Positions 1-8,286 of a stretch of DNA of 52,079 nt are shown one piece after another; positions within the stretch are counted from its first letter, which is position 1, and the number at the start of each line of letters is the position of its first letter. Made by a program: the position numbers and the translations under genes. A model generated the notes under the pieces. That model was given only the letters and a program-made list of their open reading frames with translations, was not told the origin of the DNA and made no database searches. This DNA is from Anaerolinea thermophila. GTDB taxonomy: Bacteria; Chloroflexota; Anaerolineae; Anaerolineales; Villigracilaceae. The DNA is taken from the NCBI GenBank assembly GCA_020722375.1, contig DYKX01000002.1, forward strand, positions 1 to 52,079. The letters run 5' to 3'.

Positions 1-55
1 CTTCCCCCATTTGTGTTCTTCCAAATGGGGGAAGGACGGGATGGGGGTCAAGAAC
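1..55. repeat. 55-bp direct repeat, copy 1 (hairpin)
   Basis: Identical over 55 bases to positions 230-284. Its first 34 bases form a 12-bp perfect hairpin (CTTCCCCCATTT, 10-base loop, AAATGGGGGAAG). The copy may extend past the window edge. Confidence 0.9.
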
Positions 56-140
56 TTCCTGTCTTCTTATAAAACAAATCCAACCCACTCAACAACTTCG
101 CAAACTTCCCCTCGAACGCGGACAGCAACCCCCTCCCTGC

Positions 141-174
141 CCTCCCCCATTTCAAAGAACGGAAATGGGGGAGG
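141..174. repeat. related hairpin repeat
   Basis: Perfect 12-bp hairpin (CCTCCCCCATTT / AAATGGGGGAGG) with a 10-base loop. It differs from the 55-bp repeat arms by one base and lies between its two copies. The rest of 56-229 shows no gene. Confidence 0.8.
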
Positions 175-229
175 AAAGCAACAGTATCTTGTTTGCGAAG
201 AATTGTTTTCATCCAAATCACTCATTCCC

Positions 230-284
230 CTTCCCCCATTTGTGTTCTTCCAAATGGGGGAAGGACGGGATGGGGGTCAAGAAC
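230..284. repeat. 55-bp direct repeat, copy 2
   Basis: Second exact copy. Its right end covers the last codons and the TGA stop (277-279) of the restriction-modification gene, so the repeat defines that protein's C-terminus. Confidence 0.9.
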
Positions 285-3078
285 CCTCCACAATCCTGAC
301 CTCATCCACCGTCAACCCATACAACTCATAGACCTTCCTGTCAATCTCCTCATCCACAGACGCGATCTTCCTCTCCAGCGAGCGGACGTGATCCAAATCA
401 TCCTCCCGCCGCACGGACTGGCGCTCCTTTTGCAGGGACAGCATCTTCTCCACCGACTTGACAATCCCATCGTGCGCGGACTTCTCGGCCGCGTTTCCAA
501 AGTCAATGCGGCGGATGGGAAGTTGCCTGCCAGTTTCGGGGTTTATTTCAATTGCCATGCCAAGCATGTTTTGCAAATACCAAGTTGCTAACTTTGAATT
601 GAGAATGCCGAGCAAATAATGTAAATCGTATCGTTGAGAAAGTTTTGCTTCTTCTTCACTAATTTTTATATCTCTATGCTTCACATTAACAAGCATATCT
701 TTGCGAACTGCCAAATCAATTGTATGGTCTGTGTATAAATGGTTGTAGTCCAAAGTCGCTTTGACCTCAGTTGCGATTCTGGCAATCATTATTTTTTCGT
801 TCTCGAAAAGTTCTCTAAATTTTGGACGATGCACTTCATTTGGCTTGTAATCCAAGAATTTCGTACTTACGGGAGGCAAATATCGCCCAATCTCTTTTGC
901 TTCGATGTATGGTTTCAACCCCTTCTTGTTTTTCGTACTTATCAATCTTTCTTTTGACTCGCCAGTTTCTGAATTATGCAATACTGCGCCAGTAATCAAA
1001 TAACACACATCGCCAAATCGAACACTCTGAGCATCAATCTTTTCAACCAATTGCAAAATACTACTATCCAGATTCAGGCGGAAAGTATTGTTCGGTGTAT
1101 CCACAAAAACTTTCTGCGGAAGATGCTTCCCGATTTCAACAATTCCCTCATCGTAAGTATCCTGCCTGATGATTGAAACTTCATGCTGAGCACGCTTTTC
1201 TGGACTCGTCTCTTTTCGCAAAACAAGAATACACGTTGCAACGCTTGCGTCAGCGAATACCTTGTAATTGGTTAAATCTACAATCGTTTCGATTACACAA
1301 TTATCCAAAATAAACTTCCGTAGCATGAGAGCATAGTTTTGAGTAAATCCCGCGTACGGAATAATAAAGCCCAATCGTCCACCTTCTTTGAGCAATTTGA
1401 TTGCACGTTCAAGGAACAAAATGAAAATGTCAAATCTTCCATAGGCTGTTTCAAACGCGCCCGACATATAGTAATCGCGTTCTTCGCGCGGCATATTTTC
1501 AGCGCGCACATACGGCGGGTTTCCAATGATGACATCGAACCCCCACCCGGCCTCCCCCAAATCCGACTGGGGTTCGTCGGATTTGGGGGAGGTGCCGAAG
1601 GCGGAGGGGGTAAAAGTTTCAGGCCGCAAACTATCGCCATGCTGAATATTTTCCAGCATCGGCAGTTTCTCGCGGCTGTGCAAGGCGCGCAACAACAAAT
1701 TCAAGCGCGCCACATCCACGGCCTGCTGATCTTTGTCCACACCGAAGATGCAGTTCTGCAAAACTTCCAGTTGTCGGGCGCGGTCGAACACTGATAACTG
1801 ATTACTGCTCACTGATGACTGATTTCTCGAATTCATCACATACTTGTCAATCACATCGAAGGCTTCGATCAAAAACGACCCCGACCCGCAAGCCATATCC
1901 AGCACGCGCGGCGGGTGCGGATGATAGCCATGTTCATCCAGATAGCGCCCGACGGTCTGTTGAACAATGTATTTGGTCACAAAACTCGGCGTGTAATAAA
2001 TCCCCTGCGACTTGCGCTTTTTGCGGCGCGCCTCCACCGTCAGGCCTTCTTCGGGATTCAATCTGTCCCGTTTGGCGGTCTTTGTCTCTTGCGGCTGGTC
2101 GGTCACCACCGCGCCGAGATACTGCTCGTACACCGTCCCCAACACATCTGCGTCCATCGCATTGAAGTTATAGCGGATGAAGTTGCGCTCGTACAAACCA
2201 GTGATGACTTCCTCGATCACGCTCGGCGTCACGTAAAACCCTTCCGACGAATGTGGCGCGAACAATTCCGAGTTATACACGCCGTCCATTTCGCGGAACA
2301 GCGCCGCAAGCCCCTTCGACAAATCCTTGATCTGCCCTTTATCCTTCATCTCGCGGATCAACGCCAGCAGGCGCGGCGACTCAACGTCGCGGTCTTCCGC
2401 CGTGCGGATGAAGATCAAACGGTTCAGCATCCGCAGGACGGCGTTATCCGCCTCCGCCGTCGAGATCGAATTGAATCCCGTCAAATCTTTGGACAGTTTC
2501 CCGCGCCACGTCTTCAAATCGTCGAACAGAATCTGGCTGACGGGCTGGCGCTTGTCCTTCTTCCCGACCTTCTCCGCCTCCGCATCCAACCGACGTTGAG
2601 CGGTCTCTGCACGAGAGAGCCACCACAAGCGATTGAAGTCGCCCAGATACGTATCCACGTTGAACTCGATGAACTGCGCGCGGAACGGATTCTCTTCCTT
2701 CCATTCGGCGTTGAACACCCTCAGGCCCTCGAAGTCCGAGAGCAAAGCCCATGTCACCGATTTTGTCCACGAATAATCAATCGCCTGCTTCACCCAACGG
2801 GGATCGTTCAAATCTTCGGAGGCGCGCTTGGTTTCAAGGAAATAGCGCGGCACATTCCCGATGCGGAACGAAAAATCCACCCAGCCGCGCGACACCTTCT
2901 CTTCGGGGCTGACTTCGTTGTGGTTCTCGATGTCCCAACCCAGCGCGCGGAACATCGGCAGAATAAAGCCCAGCCGCGTCGCGTCCTCGTTCATGCCCTT
3001 GCGTTGAGCGCCCGACATCGCCTTGAACTTCTTCACGAGCCTGTCAATTTCGGTATAAGCAGTTTCTTGATCCGTCAT
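277..3078 (-). CDS. Type IIG restriction enzyme / N6-adenine DNA methyltransferase
   Basis: Predicted single-chain restriction-modification enzyme of 933 residues. The N-terminal part has a PD-(D/E)xK pattern (D68, E82, K84) like that of type I R-subunit N-domains. A gamma-type adenine methyltransferase follows, with a SAM-binding DMACGSG at 394-400 and the catalytic NPPY at 520-523. The C-terminal 300 residues should be the TaqI-like target recognition region. Such enzymes both methylate and cut, so no separate subunit is needed and none is seen. Two low-complexity segments look foreign. Residues 416-432 (rich in N, S and Q) and 490-512 are encoded by palindromic or repetitive DNA and sit in the methyltransferase domain, the second directly before NPPY. 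The reading frame is intact. Whether the enzyme is active is unknown. Confidence 0.88.
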   Translation of the reverse strand: MTDQETAYTEIDRLVKKFKAMSGAQRKGMNEDATRLGFILPMFRALGWDIENHNEVSPEEKVSRGWVDFSFRIGNVPRYFLETKRASEDLNDPRWVKQAIDYSWTKSVTWALLSDFEGLRVFNAEWKEENPFRAQFIEFNVDTYLGDFNRLWWLSRAETAQRRLDAEAEKVGKKDKRQPVSQILFDDLKTWRGKLSKDLTGFNSISTAEADNAVLRMLNRLIFIRTAEDRDVESPRLLALIREMKDKGQIKDLSKGLAALFREMDGVYNSELFAPHSSEGFYVTPSVIEEVITGLYERNFIRYNFNAMDADVLGTVYEQYLGAVVTDQPQETKTAKRDRLNPEEGLTVEARRKKRKSQGIYYTPSFVTKYIVQQTVGRYLDEHGYHPHPPRVLDMACGSGSFLIEAFDVIDKYVMNSRNQSSVSSNQLSVFDRARQLEVLQNCIFGVDKDQQAVDVARLNLLLRALHSREKLPMLENIQHGDSLRPETFTPSAFGTSPKSDEPQSDLGEAGWGFDVIIGNPPYVRAENMPREERDYYMSGAFETAYGRFDIFILFLERAIKLLKEGGRLGFIIPYAGFTQNYALMLRKFILDNCVIETIVDLTNYKVFADASVATCILVLRKETSPEKRAQHEVSIIRQDTYDEGIVEIGKHLPQKVFVDTPNNTFRLNLDSSILQLVEKIDAQSVRFGDVCYLITGAVLHNSETGESKERLISTKNKKGLKPYIEAKEIGRYLPPVSTKFLDYKPNEVHRPKFRELFENEKIMIARIATEVKATLDYNHLYTDHTIDLAVRKDMLVNVKHRDIKISEEEAKLSQRYDLHYLLGILNSKLATWYLQNMLGMAIEINPETGRQLPIRRIDFGNAAEKSAHDGIVKSVEKMLSLQKERQSVRREDDLDHVRSLERKIASVDEEIDRKVYELYGLTVDEVRIVEGS
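1551..1592. repeat. palindromic repeat inside the RM gene
   Basis: Perfect 17-bp inverted repeat (arms 1551-1567 and 1576-1592, 8-base loop), starting with the same CCTCCCCCA as the hairpins at 1-284. It is in frame in the methyltransferase gene, about 8 codons before NPPY. Confidence 0.85.
1784..1834. repeat. ACTGAT-type repeat inside the RM gene
   Basis: Short iterated units of the form ACTGATnACTGATT on the plus strand. They encode an S/N/Q-rich peptide, residues 416-432, shortly after methyltransferase motif I. It looks like an intergenic-type repeat that entered the gene in frame. Confidence 0.65.
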
Positions 3079-3173
3079 GGCCGACTTTTCCCTTGCTCCG
3101 ACTATCGAATAACGAATATCGTTTCGCCAAGCATACAGCCAAACCCACGATTAGACAAGAGATTTTCTGCCCT

Positions 3174-3210
3174 CCAAGTGACAGTCACCTGCCAGGCGAC
3201 TGTCACTTGG
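3174..3210. repeat. REP palindrome 1 (3' of RAYT gene)
   Basis: 13-bp arms (CCAAGTGACAGTC / GACTGTCACTTGG) around an 11-base centre. The stop codon of the transposase gene (TGA, 3203-3205) lies in the right arm. It shares the AGTGACAGTCA core with the palindromes at 3829 and 3934. Confidence 0.9.
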
Positions 3211-3814
3211 TTGGAATCTGCTTCTCCATTTCCTCCAAATACTTCTTTACATCGTCGGGCAATTGGCGGGACTTCAAATATTCGTGAACGAACAACTGGT
3301 AGTCTTTTGGGGTGGCGAAGTAGCGTTCGATGAATTCGCGGTCCACCAGTTTGCCGTCTCGTTTGCCAATCCATTCAAGGTAATGGGAATACGGCCAATC
3401 GGCGGGGTCGGCGATCAAGCCATCTTTCACGGGATTTGCATGAATGTAACGGCAAAGATGGAGCAGATGAGAGAGGGATTTAATGGGCTTTGCGCGGAAA
3501 CGCCCCTCAAAAAGTGTCCCGCTTTGGCCGTATCGTTTATTGTAGGCTTTTGTATAACTGTTGAAAACGGATTGCGGCACAATTCCCGCAGGTACGTCCC
3601 CGTCCTGGCGGCAAAGAAAATGATAATGATTGGGTTCCAGGCAATAAGCGATCATGGTGATATCGTTTGCCTGACTGTACTCCTTGATTTTTCGTATCAC
3701 CATCAGATAGTTTGTTGGTTCGCGGAAAATCGTTAATCGCCGCGCGCCACGGTTGTAAATGTGGTAATACAATCCCGCTTGCCAGACCAGTGTGTCCTTC
3801 CGCGCTTGTGGCAT
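3203..3814 (-). mobile_element. REP-associated Y1 transposase (RAYT)
   Basis: Predicted single-strand DNA transposase of the IS200/IS605-like Y1 superfamily, 203 residues. It carries the HUH motif (H63-Y64-H65 in NHYHFL), candidate catalytic tyrosines Y87 and Y91 in a SYTKAYNKRYGQSG context, then GxFxGRF and a YIHANPVKDGL block typical of RAYTs. The start is ATG 3812-3814, preceded by a strong AGGAGGA ribosome site (3819-3825). A longer frame upstream runs through the palindrome and is not believed. The gene is bracketed by REP palindromes, one downstream over its stop codon and two upstream. The nearest upstream palindrome sits right before the ribosome site, so self-regulation by REP binding is possible (inference). 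RAYTs are usually domesticated and move REPs rather than themselves. Confidence 0.9.
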
Positions 3815-3828
3815 GTTGTCCTCCTGTG

Positions 3829-3872
3829 GCGCAAAGTGACAGTCACTTTCGGAAGTGACTGTCACTTTGCGC
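3829..3872. repeat. REP palindrome 2 (5' of RAYT gene)
   Basis: Perfect 20-bp arms (3829-3848 and 3853-3872) around a TCGG loop, core AGTGACAGTCACTT. It begins 15 bases upstream of the transposase ATG. Confidence 0.92.
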
Positions 3873-3933
3873 TTTCGAAATCCTTCGGCGTGAGCAGCAT
3901 GTATCTTTTCCCTTTGCCTGATTTTACACGAAT

Positions 3934-3966
3934 AAGTGACTGTCATCTGCAAGATGACAGTCACTT
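3934..3966. repeat. REP palindrome 3 (over Mut7-C stop)
   Basis: Perfect 15-bp arms AAGTGACTGTCATCT / AGATGACAGTCACTT around GCA. The TGA stop (3961-3963) of the following minus-strand gene lies in the right arm. Confidence 0.92.
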
Positions 3967-4662
3967 CGCCACCTCCTCAATCACCTTCTGCATCCTCTCA
4001 TAATGCGACCCCTTCCAATACACCTGTCCACAGGCGGGACAGAGGTGGAATTCATCGAAGTATTTCTTCGTCAGCGGTTCGAGGCGGTCGAGGATCGCGG
4101 ACTTGTCCACTGGCTCCAACGGATGGTTGCAGCGCAGGCAGCGATGAAAGGGGTGAAACTTATCCGCCAAATTAAAGCGCTGGATGACCTCCGTCAGTTG
4201 TTCGAGCGGTTCGAGCGAGCGCAGGCAATAGCCGTGCTGGACCACTTTTCGCATCAGCAGGCGGCGGTCGCGGGTCAGGAGGATGCGTCCCTCCCGCTGT
4301 AATATTTCCGCCATCTGCGTATCTTCGTAGTCGTTTTGGTACAGGCAATCGAATCCCAACATACGCAGGTGCGCGGTCAGGCGTCCGAGGTGACAATCGA
4401 GCAGAAAGCGCGGCTCGACCGTACAGCCGTCTTCGATGGGATGGATTTCGACACGATCCCCGTCCTGCGCGATTCTCCCCAACGTCTCATCACCGCCATT
4501 GACTTGAATCCGCCCGATCTCGGGATGCGGCACTCCGAGCGATTCCGCCAGGTGCTTGATGGATTGCCGTCCCCGAAAATGGACGACGATCTCACGGTCT
4601 CTTTGATGCCGTTGCAGAAAATCGTTCAAACGGCCGCGAAATACAAAATGCGCCGCGCTCAT
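3961..4662 (-). CDS. Mut7-C family RNase with ubiquitin-like N-domain
   Basis: Predicted two-domain nuclease of 233 residues. The N-terminal 80 residues resemble the Mut7-C ubiquitin-like fold. The rest matches the PIN-like Mut7-C RNase domain (GRLTAHLRMLGFDCLY, then ILLTRDRRLL) and ends in a zinc ribbon with two CxxC pairs (CLRC, CPAC). The family is thought to act in RNA turnover or tRNA processing, but the substrate is not known. I chose ATG 4660-4662 rather than the frame's first ATG at 4698. A TTGAAA-18-TATAAT promoter ends six bases before the chosen ATG, which puts the transcript start at or beside the start codon. The stop codon lies inside REP palindrome 3. Confidence 0.85.
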   Translation of the reverse strand: MSAAHFVFRGRLNDFLQRHQRDREIVVHFRGRQSIKHLAESLGVPHPEIGRIQVNGGDETLGRIAQDGDRVEIHPIEDGCTVEPRFLLDCHLGRLTAHLRMLGFDCLYQNDYEDTQMAEILQREGRILLTRDRRLLMRKVVQHGYCLRSLEPLEQLTEVIQRFNLADKFHPFHRCLRCNHPLEPVDKSAILDRLEPLTKKYFDEFHLCPACGQVYWKGSHYERMQKVIEEVAK

Positions 4663-4668
4663 GGCGAC

Positions 4669-4698
4669 ATTATATTCCTTCAAACGAACCAATTTCAA
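4669..4698 (-). promoter_or_regulatory. leaderless promoter of the Mut7-C gene
   Basis: -35 TTGAAA (4693-4698), 18-base spacer, -10 TATAAT (4669-4674), then six bases to the ATG. No ribosome site is present. Confidence 0.75.
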
Positions 4699-4741
4699 TC
4701 CCAGGGGGTTTCTTCTTTTAGTTCACCTCGGAGGCAAAATC

Positions 4742-5971
4742 ATGCAACAAAACGGCTTCAAAGTCTACGGTTATCGCTGGGTCGTTCTGCTGGCCTTCAT
4801 GGCCATCATTGCTCTCAACCAACTCTTGTGGATTACCTTCGCGGCCATCACCACCGATGCCATGCACTTCTACGGAGTATCCGACCTCAGCATTGGCCTG
4901 CTCTCTCTGATTTTTATGGTGGTCTACATTTTTGTATCATTCCCTGCTTCATGGATCATCGACACCTACGGGATGCGCGTCGGGGTCGGGATCGGGGCGA
5001 TTCTCACTGGGACCTTTGGGCTGGTCCGCGGTTTAATGGCCGACAACTACACCTGGGTCTTGGTCGCGCAGATCGGCATTGCAGTTGGACAACCGTTCAT
5101 CCTCAATGCCATCACAACGAATGCCGCGCGCTGGTTCCCTGCCAATGAACGCGCCACCGCCAGCGGACTTGGCTCGCTCGCGATTTACGTTGGCATTCTC
5201 GTTGGACTGGCGCTCACGCCCTACCTGGCGCTTCGCTCGGGCATCCCAGGGATGTTGACCATCTACGGCGCCGCCTCCGTGATAGCCATGCTGGCCTTCT
5301 TCCTGTTCAGCCGCGAGCGGCCACCCTCGCCTCCCTGTCCGCCCGAACAGGAAGCCCGTTCATTGGCGCTCGAGGGTTTAAACAAAATGATCCGCCAGCG
5401 GGATTTCATCTTCCTGATGGTCATCTTCTTTGTGGGGCTGGGCGCCTTCAACGCGGTCACCACGTGGATCGAGCAGATCCTCTCGCCGCGGCATTTCACC
5501 GCCACACAGGCAGGCGACGCTGGCGGGATGATGATCTTTGGCGGGATTCTCGGCGCGGTGATCATCCCCCCGCTTTCGGACAAGTCCCACAAACGCGTTC
5601 CATTCCTCCTCCTGGCCGTACTTGGCGCGGTGATTGGGCTGGCAGGCATCACTTATGCGACCAATTACGCACTCCTGCTCGCCTTCTCGTTCATCTTTGG
5701 ATTTTTCCTGTTGAGCGCGGGCCCAGTCGGGTTCCAATTTGGCGCGGAGATGACATACCCCGCGCCAGAGGGAACCTCCAACGGTCTGCTCCTGTTGATG
5801 GGACAAATCTCGGGGATTGCTTTCATCCTCGCCCTGGACGCGTTGAAATCACCTGAGACGGGTTCGATGAGTGCGCCTCTGCTTGCCCTGATCGGTTTGC
5901 TGGCGGTTTGTCTGATTTTTGGTTTCCAACTTAAGGAAGCCAAATTGGGCGGATCAAGTAAAAATGCCTAA
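4742..5971 (+). CDS. MFS transporter
   Basis: Major facilitator superfamily permease of 409 residues with about 12 hydrophobic segments. The second helix region and the loop after it (PASWIIDTYGMRVGVGIG) match the MFS loop 2-3 signature. A central hydrophilic loop lies near residues 215-235. The start ATG 4742 has a GGAGG site at 4730-4734. The substrate cannot be read from the sequence; similar proteins are annotated as general sugar, organic acid or drug permeases. It overlaps the next small gene by 8 bases, so the two are probably co-transcribed. Confidence 0.85.
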   Translation: MQQNGFKVYGYRWVVLLAFMAIIALNQLLWITFAAITTDAMHFYGVSDLSIGLLSLIFMVVYIFVSFPASWIIDTYGMRVGVGIGAILTGTFGLVRGLMADNYTWVLVAQIGIAVGQPFILNAITTNAARWFPANERATASGLGSLAIYVGILVGLALTPYLALRSGIPGMLTIYGAASVIAMLAFFLFSRERPPSPPCPPEQEARSLALEGLNKMIRQRDFIFLMVIFFVGLGAFNAVTTWIEQILSPRHFTATQAGDAGGMMIFGGILGAVIIPPLSDKSHKRVPFLLLAVLGAVIGLAGITYATNYALLLAFSFIFGFFLLSAGPVGFQFGAEMTYPAPEGTSNGLLLLMGQISGIAFILALDALKSPETGSMSAPLLALIGLLAVCLIFGFQLKEAKLGGSSKNA

Positions 5972-6230
5972 ACCCGTCACAACCGCCGAAAAGATTCTTC
6001 GCGCCCGTGCTCTGATCCAAAAAGCGCACGAAGTACCCGTTCCCGCTGAATTGGGCAGGAACGATCTATCCTACATCGCTCAAGTCCGCGACTTATTGCG
6101 TCAGGCGCGCGACCTGGTCAAATTCATTCCACAGACGGTGGGAGTATCCGCAGAGATGAAGGAAGAGGTAAAGAAAATCTACGAGGAGATCGAAGAGGCA
6201 AATCGGACAATTCTCGGCAGGCCCGCCTAA
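5964..6230 (+). CDS. small charged helical protein, unknown function
   Basis: 88 residues, rich in Lys, Arg and Glu, predicted all-helical, with no signal peptide, cysteine or known motif. The start ATG lies inside the end of the MFS gene (8-base overlap), which suggests translational coupling. I do not recognise the family. Confidence 0.6.
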   Translation: MPKPVTTAEKILRARALIQKAHEVPVPAELGRNDLSYIAQVRDLLRQARDLVKFIPQTVGVSAEMKEEVKKIYEEIEEANRTILGRPA

Positions 6231-6283
6231 TATGGGCATCACACAAAAAAAACGGATTGAAACTGCTTTGATTTCAAGTCAAA

Positions 6284-6310
6284 AGGGCCTTGAGAAAAAC
6301 TCAAGGCCCT
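6284..6310 (-). terminator. terminator of tRNA-Gln
   Basis: 11-bp perfect hairpin AGGGCCTTGAG / CTCAAGGCCCT with a 5-base loop. It is followed on the minus strand by a TTTT run, directly downstream of the tRNA. Confidence 0.85.
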
Positions 6311-6313
6311 GGG

Positions 6314-6387
6314 TGGCTGAGGAGCCTGGATTCGAACCAAGATACCTACATCCAGAGTGTAGTGTCCTGCCGTTGGACGACTCCTCA
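6314..6387 (-). tRNA. tRNA-Gln (CUG)
   Basis: 74-nt cloverleaf with an acceptor stem TGAGGAG/CTCCTCA, discriminator G and an encoded CCA. The anticodon stem CTACA/TGTAG closes the loop CTCTGGA, giving anticodon CUG, which reads CAG. The T-arm carries GGTTCGAATCC. It lies back to back with the glutaminyl-tRNA synthetase gene. Confidence 0.95.
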
Positions 6388-6497
6388 ATATGCTTTCAGG
6401 ATGCCAGGCATCCCGTCCAGCGGGCGGTATTTTAGCACGCGCGTCCGTTTCAGGCAAGGTGTATAATTACCAAATTAAATAACCTCAAGGAACCAGA

Positions 6498-8210
6498 ATG
6501 ACCGAAGAGACCGTAAGCCGCATCCCTGCCTTCATCCGCGAAGCGGTTGCCGAAGACTTGAAAAATGGACGCTTCAACTACGTCCGCACGCGCCTGCCGC
6601 CCGAACCGAACGGCTACCTGCACATCGGACACGTCAAGGCATTTTTGATTGATTATTTCACGGCACAAGAATTCGGCGGCGAGCTGTACCTGCGCTTCGA
6701 TGACACCAACCCCTCGAAGGAAGAGACCGAATTTGTGGAAGCCATCGAGGACGACGCCGCCTGGCTGGGGATCAAATGGGCTAAAGTGACCTTTGCCTCG
6801 GACTACTTCGATCTTCTCTACGATTGGGCCGTGCGCCTCGTCAAGATGGGACTCGCCTACGTGGACGACCAGACCCAGGAGGAGATGAGCGAGCGACGCG
6901 GCACCCTGCCCAAAGGTACGAAATGGAGCGAGACCGAGTCCGCCATCAAGCCAGGGATCGATTCACCGTATCGCAATCGGTCAGTGGAAGAAAATCTCGA
7001 CCTGTTGGAGCGCATGAAGAACGGCGAGTTCGCAGAAGGAAGCCGCGTCCTGCGCGCCAAAATTGACATGTCGCATCCCAACCTGCTCATGCGCGACCCC
7101 GTTATGTACCGCATCATGAACGTGCGCCATCATCGCACAGGCGACAAATGGCACATTTACCCAATGTACGATTGGTCGCATGGACAGAACGACTCGATGG
7201 AAGGTATCACCCATTCGCTTTGCTCCAACGAGTATATGATTCACCGTCCGCTTTACGAGTGGTTCCTGCAAAAACTGGAGGCCTTTCCAAGCCGACAGAT
7301 CGAGTTTACGCGTCTCAACCTGACCTATGCCATGATGAGCAAGCGCAAAATGCGGAAACTCGTCGAGACGGGAGTGGTGCGCGGTTGGGATGATCCGCGC
7401 CTCACCACGCTTCGAGGCCTCCGCCGCCGCGGCGTCACGCCTGAAGCGATCATCAACTTTGTCACCAGCACGGGCGAGACAAAAAACGACAGTTACGTGG
7501 AGATGGCGCAGCTCGAGGCCATCATCCGCGATGACCTGAACAAACGCGCCCAGCGGCGGATGGCTGTCCTGCGTCCGTTGAAACTCGTCATTGATAACTA
7601 CCCCGACGGCCAGGTCGAGGAGATGGATGCGGTCAACAATCCCGAAGACCCGTCTGCGGGGACGCGCAAAATCCCGTTCTCGAAAGTCCTCTATATCGAG
7701 CAGGATGATTTCCGCGAAACGCCGCCGCCCAGGTATTTCCGTCTTTTCCCAGGAAACGAAGTCCGCTTGCGTTACGCGTATCTCGTCAAATGCACGAGCG
7801 TCGTCAAGGACGATGCGGGGAATGTGACCGAAGTCCATTGCACATACGATCCTGCCACGCGCGGCGGCGACGCGCCCGATGGACGAAAGGTCAAAGGCAC
7901 GATTCACTGGGTCTCGGCCGCGCATGCCCTGCCTGCGGAAGTCCGCATGTACTCGCAACTGTTTACGGTCGAGCGTCCCGATGACGGCGACCTGGACAGC
8001 ATCATCAATCCCAACTCGCTCGAAGTGCTCAGCAGTTACGTCGAGCCGTCACTCAAAAAGATGCGCGTTGGCGCGTCGATCCAATTCGAGCGGACAGGCT
8101 ACTTCACGCCCGATCCCGATTCCACGCCCGAGAAACCCGTCTTCAATTTGACAGTAACACTGAAAGACACATGGTCGAAGTTGGAGAAAAAAGGGAATCC
8201 GTCGTCTTGA
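6498..8210 (+). CDS. glnS: glutaminyl-tRNA synthetase
   Basis: Charges tRNA-Gln with glutamine in the cytosol. It is a class I synthetase of 570 residues, about the length of the bacterial enzyme. HIGH is at 42-45 within [12 protein letters not shown], and the KMSKS equivalent MSKRK is at 280-284. The GlnRS-type anticodon-binding beta-barrels occupy the C-terminal half (from about 350). The [11 protein letters not shown] block separates GlnRS from GluRS. A separate gltX lies at 22,998, so the organism has direct glutaminylation. A TATAAT lies at 6462-6467, and the leader before ATG has only a weak AAGGA site. The divergent neighbour is the cognate tRNA-Gln. Confidence 0.95.
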   Translation: MTEETVSRIPAFIREAVAEDLKNGRFNYVRTRLPPEPNGYLHIGHVKAFLIDYFTAQEFGGELYLRFDDTNPSKEETEFVEAIEDDAAWLGIKWAKVTFASDYFDLLYDWAVRLVKMGLAYVDDQTQEEMSERRGTLPKGTKWSETESAIKPGIDSPYRNRSVEENLDLLERMKNGEFAEGSRVLRAKIDMSHPNLLMRDPVMYRIMNVRHHRTGDKWHIYPMYDWSHGQNDSMEGITHSLCSNEYMIHRPLYEWFLQKLEAFPSRQIEFTRLNLTYAMMSKRKMRKLVETGVVRGWDDPRLTTLRGLRRRGVTPEAIINFVTSTGETKNDSYVEMAQLEAIIRDDLNKRAQRRMAVLRPLKLVIDNYPDGQVEEMDAVNNPEDPSAGTRKIPFSKVLYIEQDDFRETPPPRYFRLFPGNEVRLRYAYLVKCTSVVKDDAGNVTEVHCTYDPATRGGDAPDGRKVKGTIHWVSAAHALPAEVRMYSQLFTVERPDDGDLDSIINPNSLEVLSSYVEPSLKKMRVGASIQFERTGYFTPDPDSTPEKPVFNLTVTLKDTWSKLEKKGNPSS

Positions 8211-8230
8211 TCGCCGAACAATTTGGAGCG

Positions 8231-8266
8231 AAACGCCTCGCGGAAACGCGGGGCGTTTATTTTTTC
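8231..8266 (+). terminator. terminator of glnS
   Basis: 12-bp hairpin AAACGCCTCGCG / CGCGGGGCGTTT (one G-T pair), GAAA loop, followed by a T-rich run ATTTTTTC. Confidence 0.85.
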
Positions 8267-8274
8267 AATTGCGG

Positions 8275-8280
8275 TATGAT
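8275..8280 (+). promoter_or_regulatory. -10 element, leaderless rtcB
   Basis: TATGAT followed by six bases and ATG 8287. No ribosome site and no clear -35 are seen; the glnS terminator lies where a -35 would be. Confidence 0.55.
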
Positions 8281-8286
8281 TACAGC

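Noticed and set aside
1915-3333. 472-codon open frame on the plus strand
   Set aside because: It is antisense to the RM gene, whose motifs (DMACGSG, NPPY) are clear; an antisense frame with no motif and no ribosome site is a composition effect.
6232-6435. 67-codon frame across the tRNA region
   Set aside because: It runs antisense through tRNA-Gln and its terminator; not a gene.
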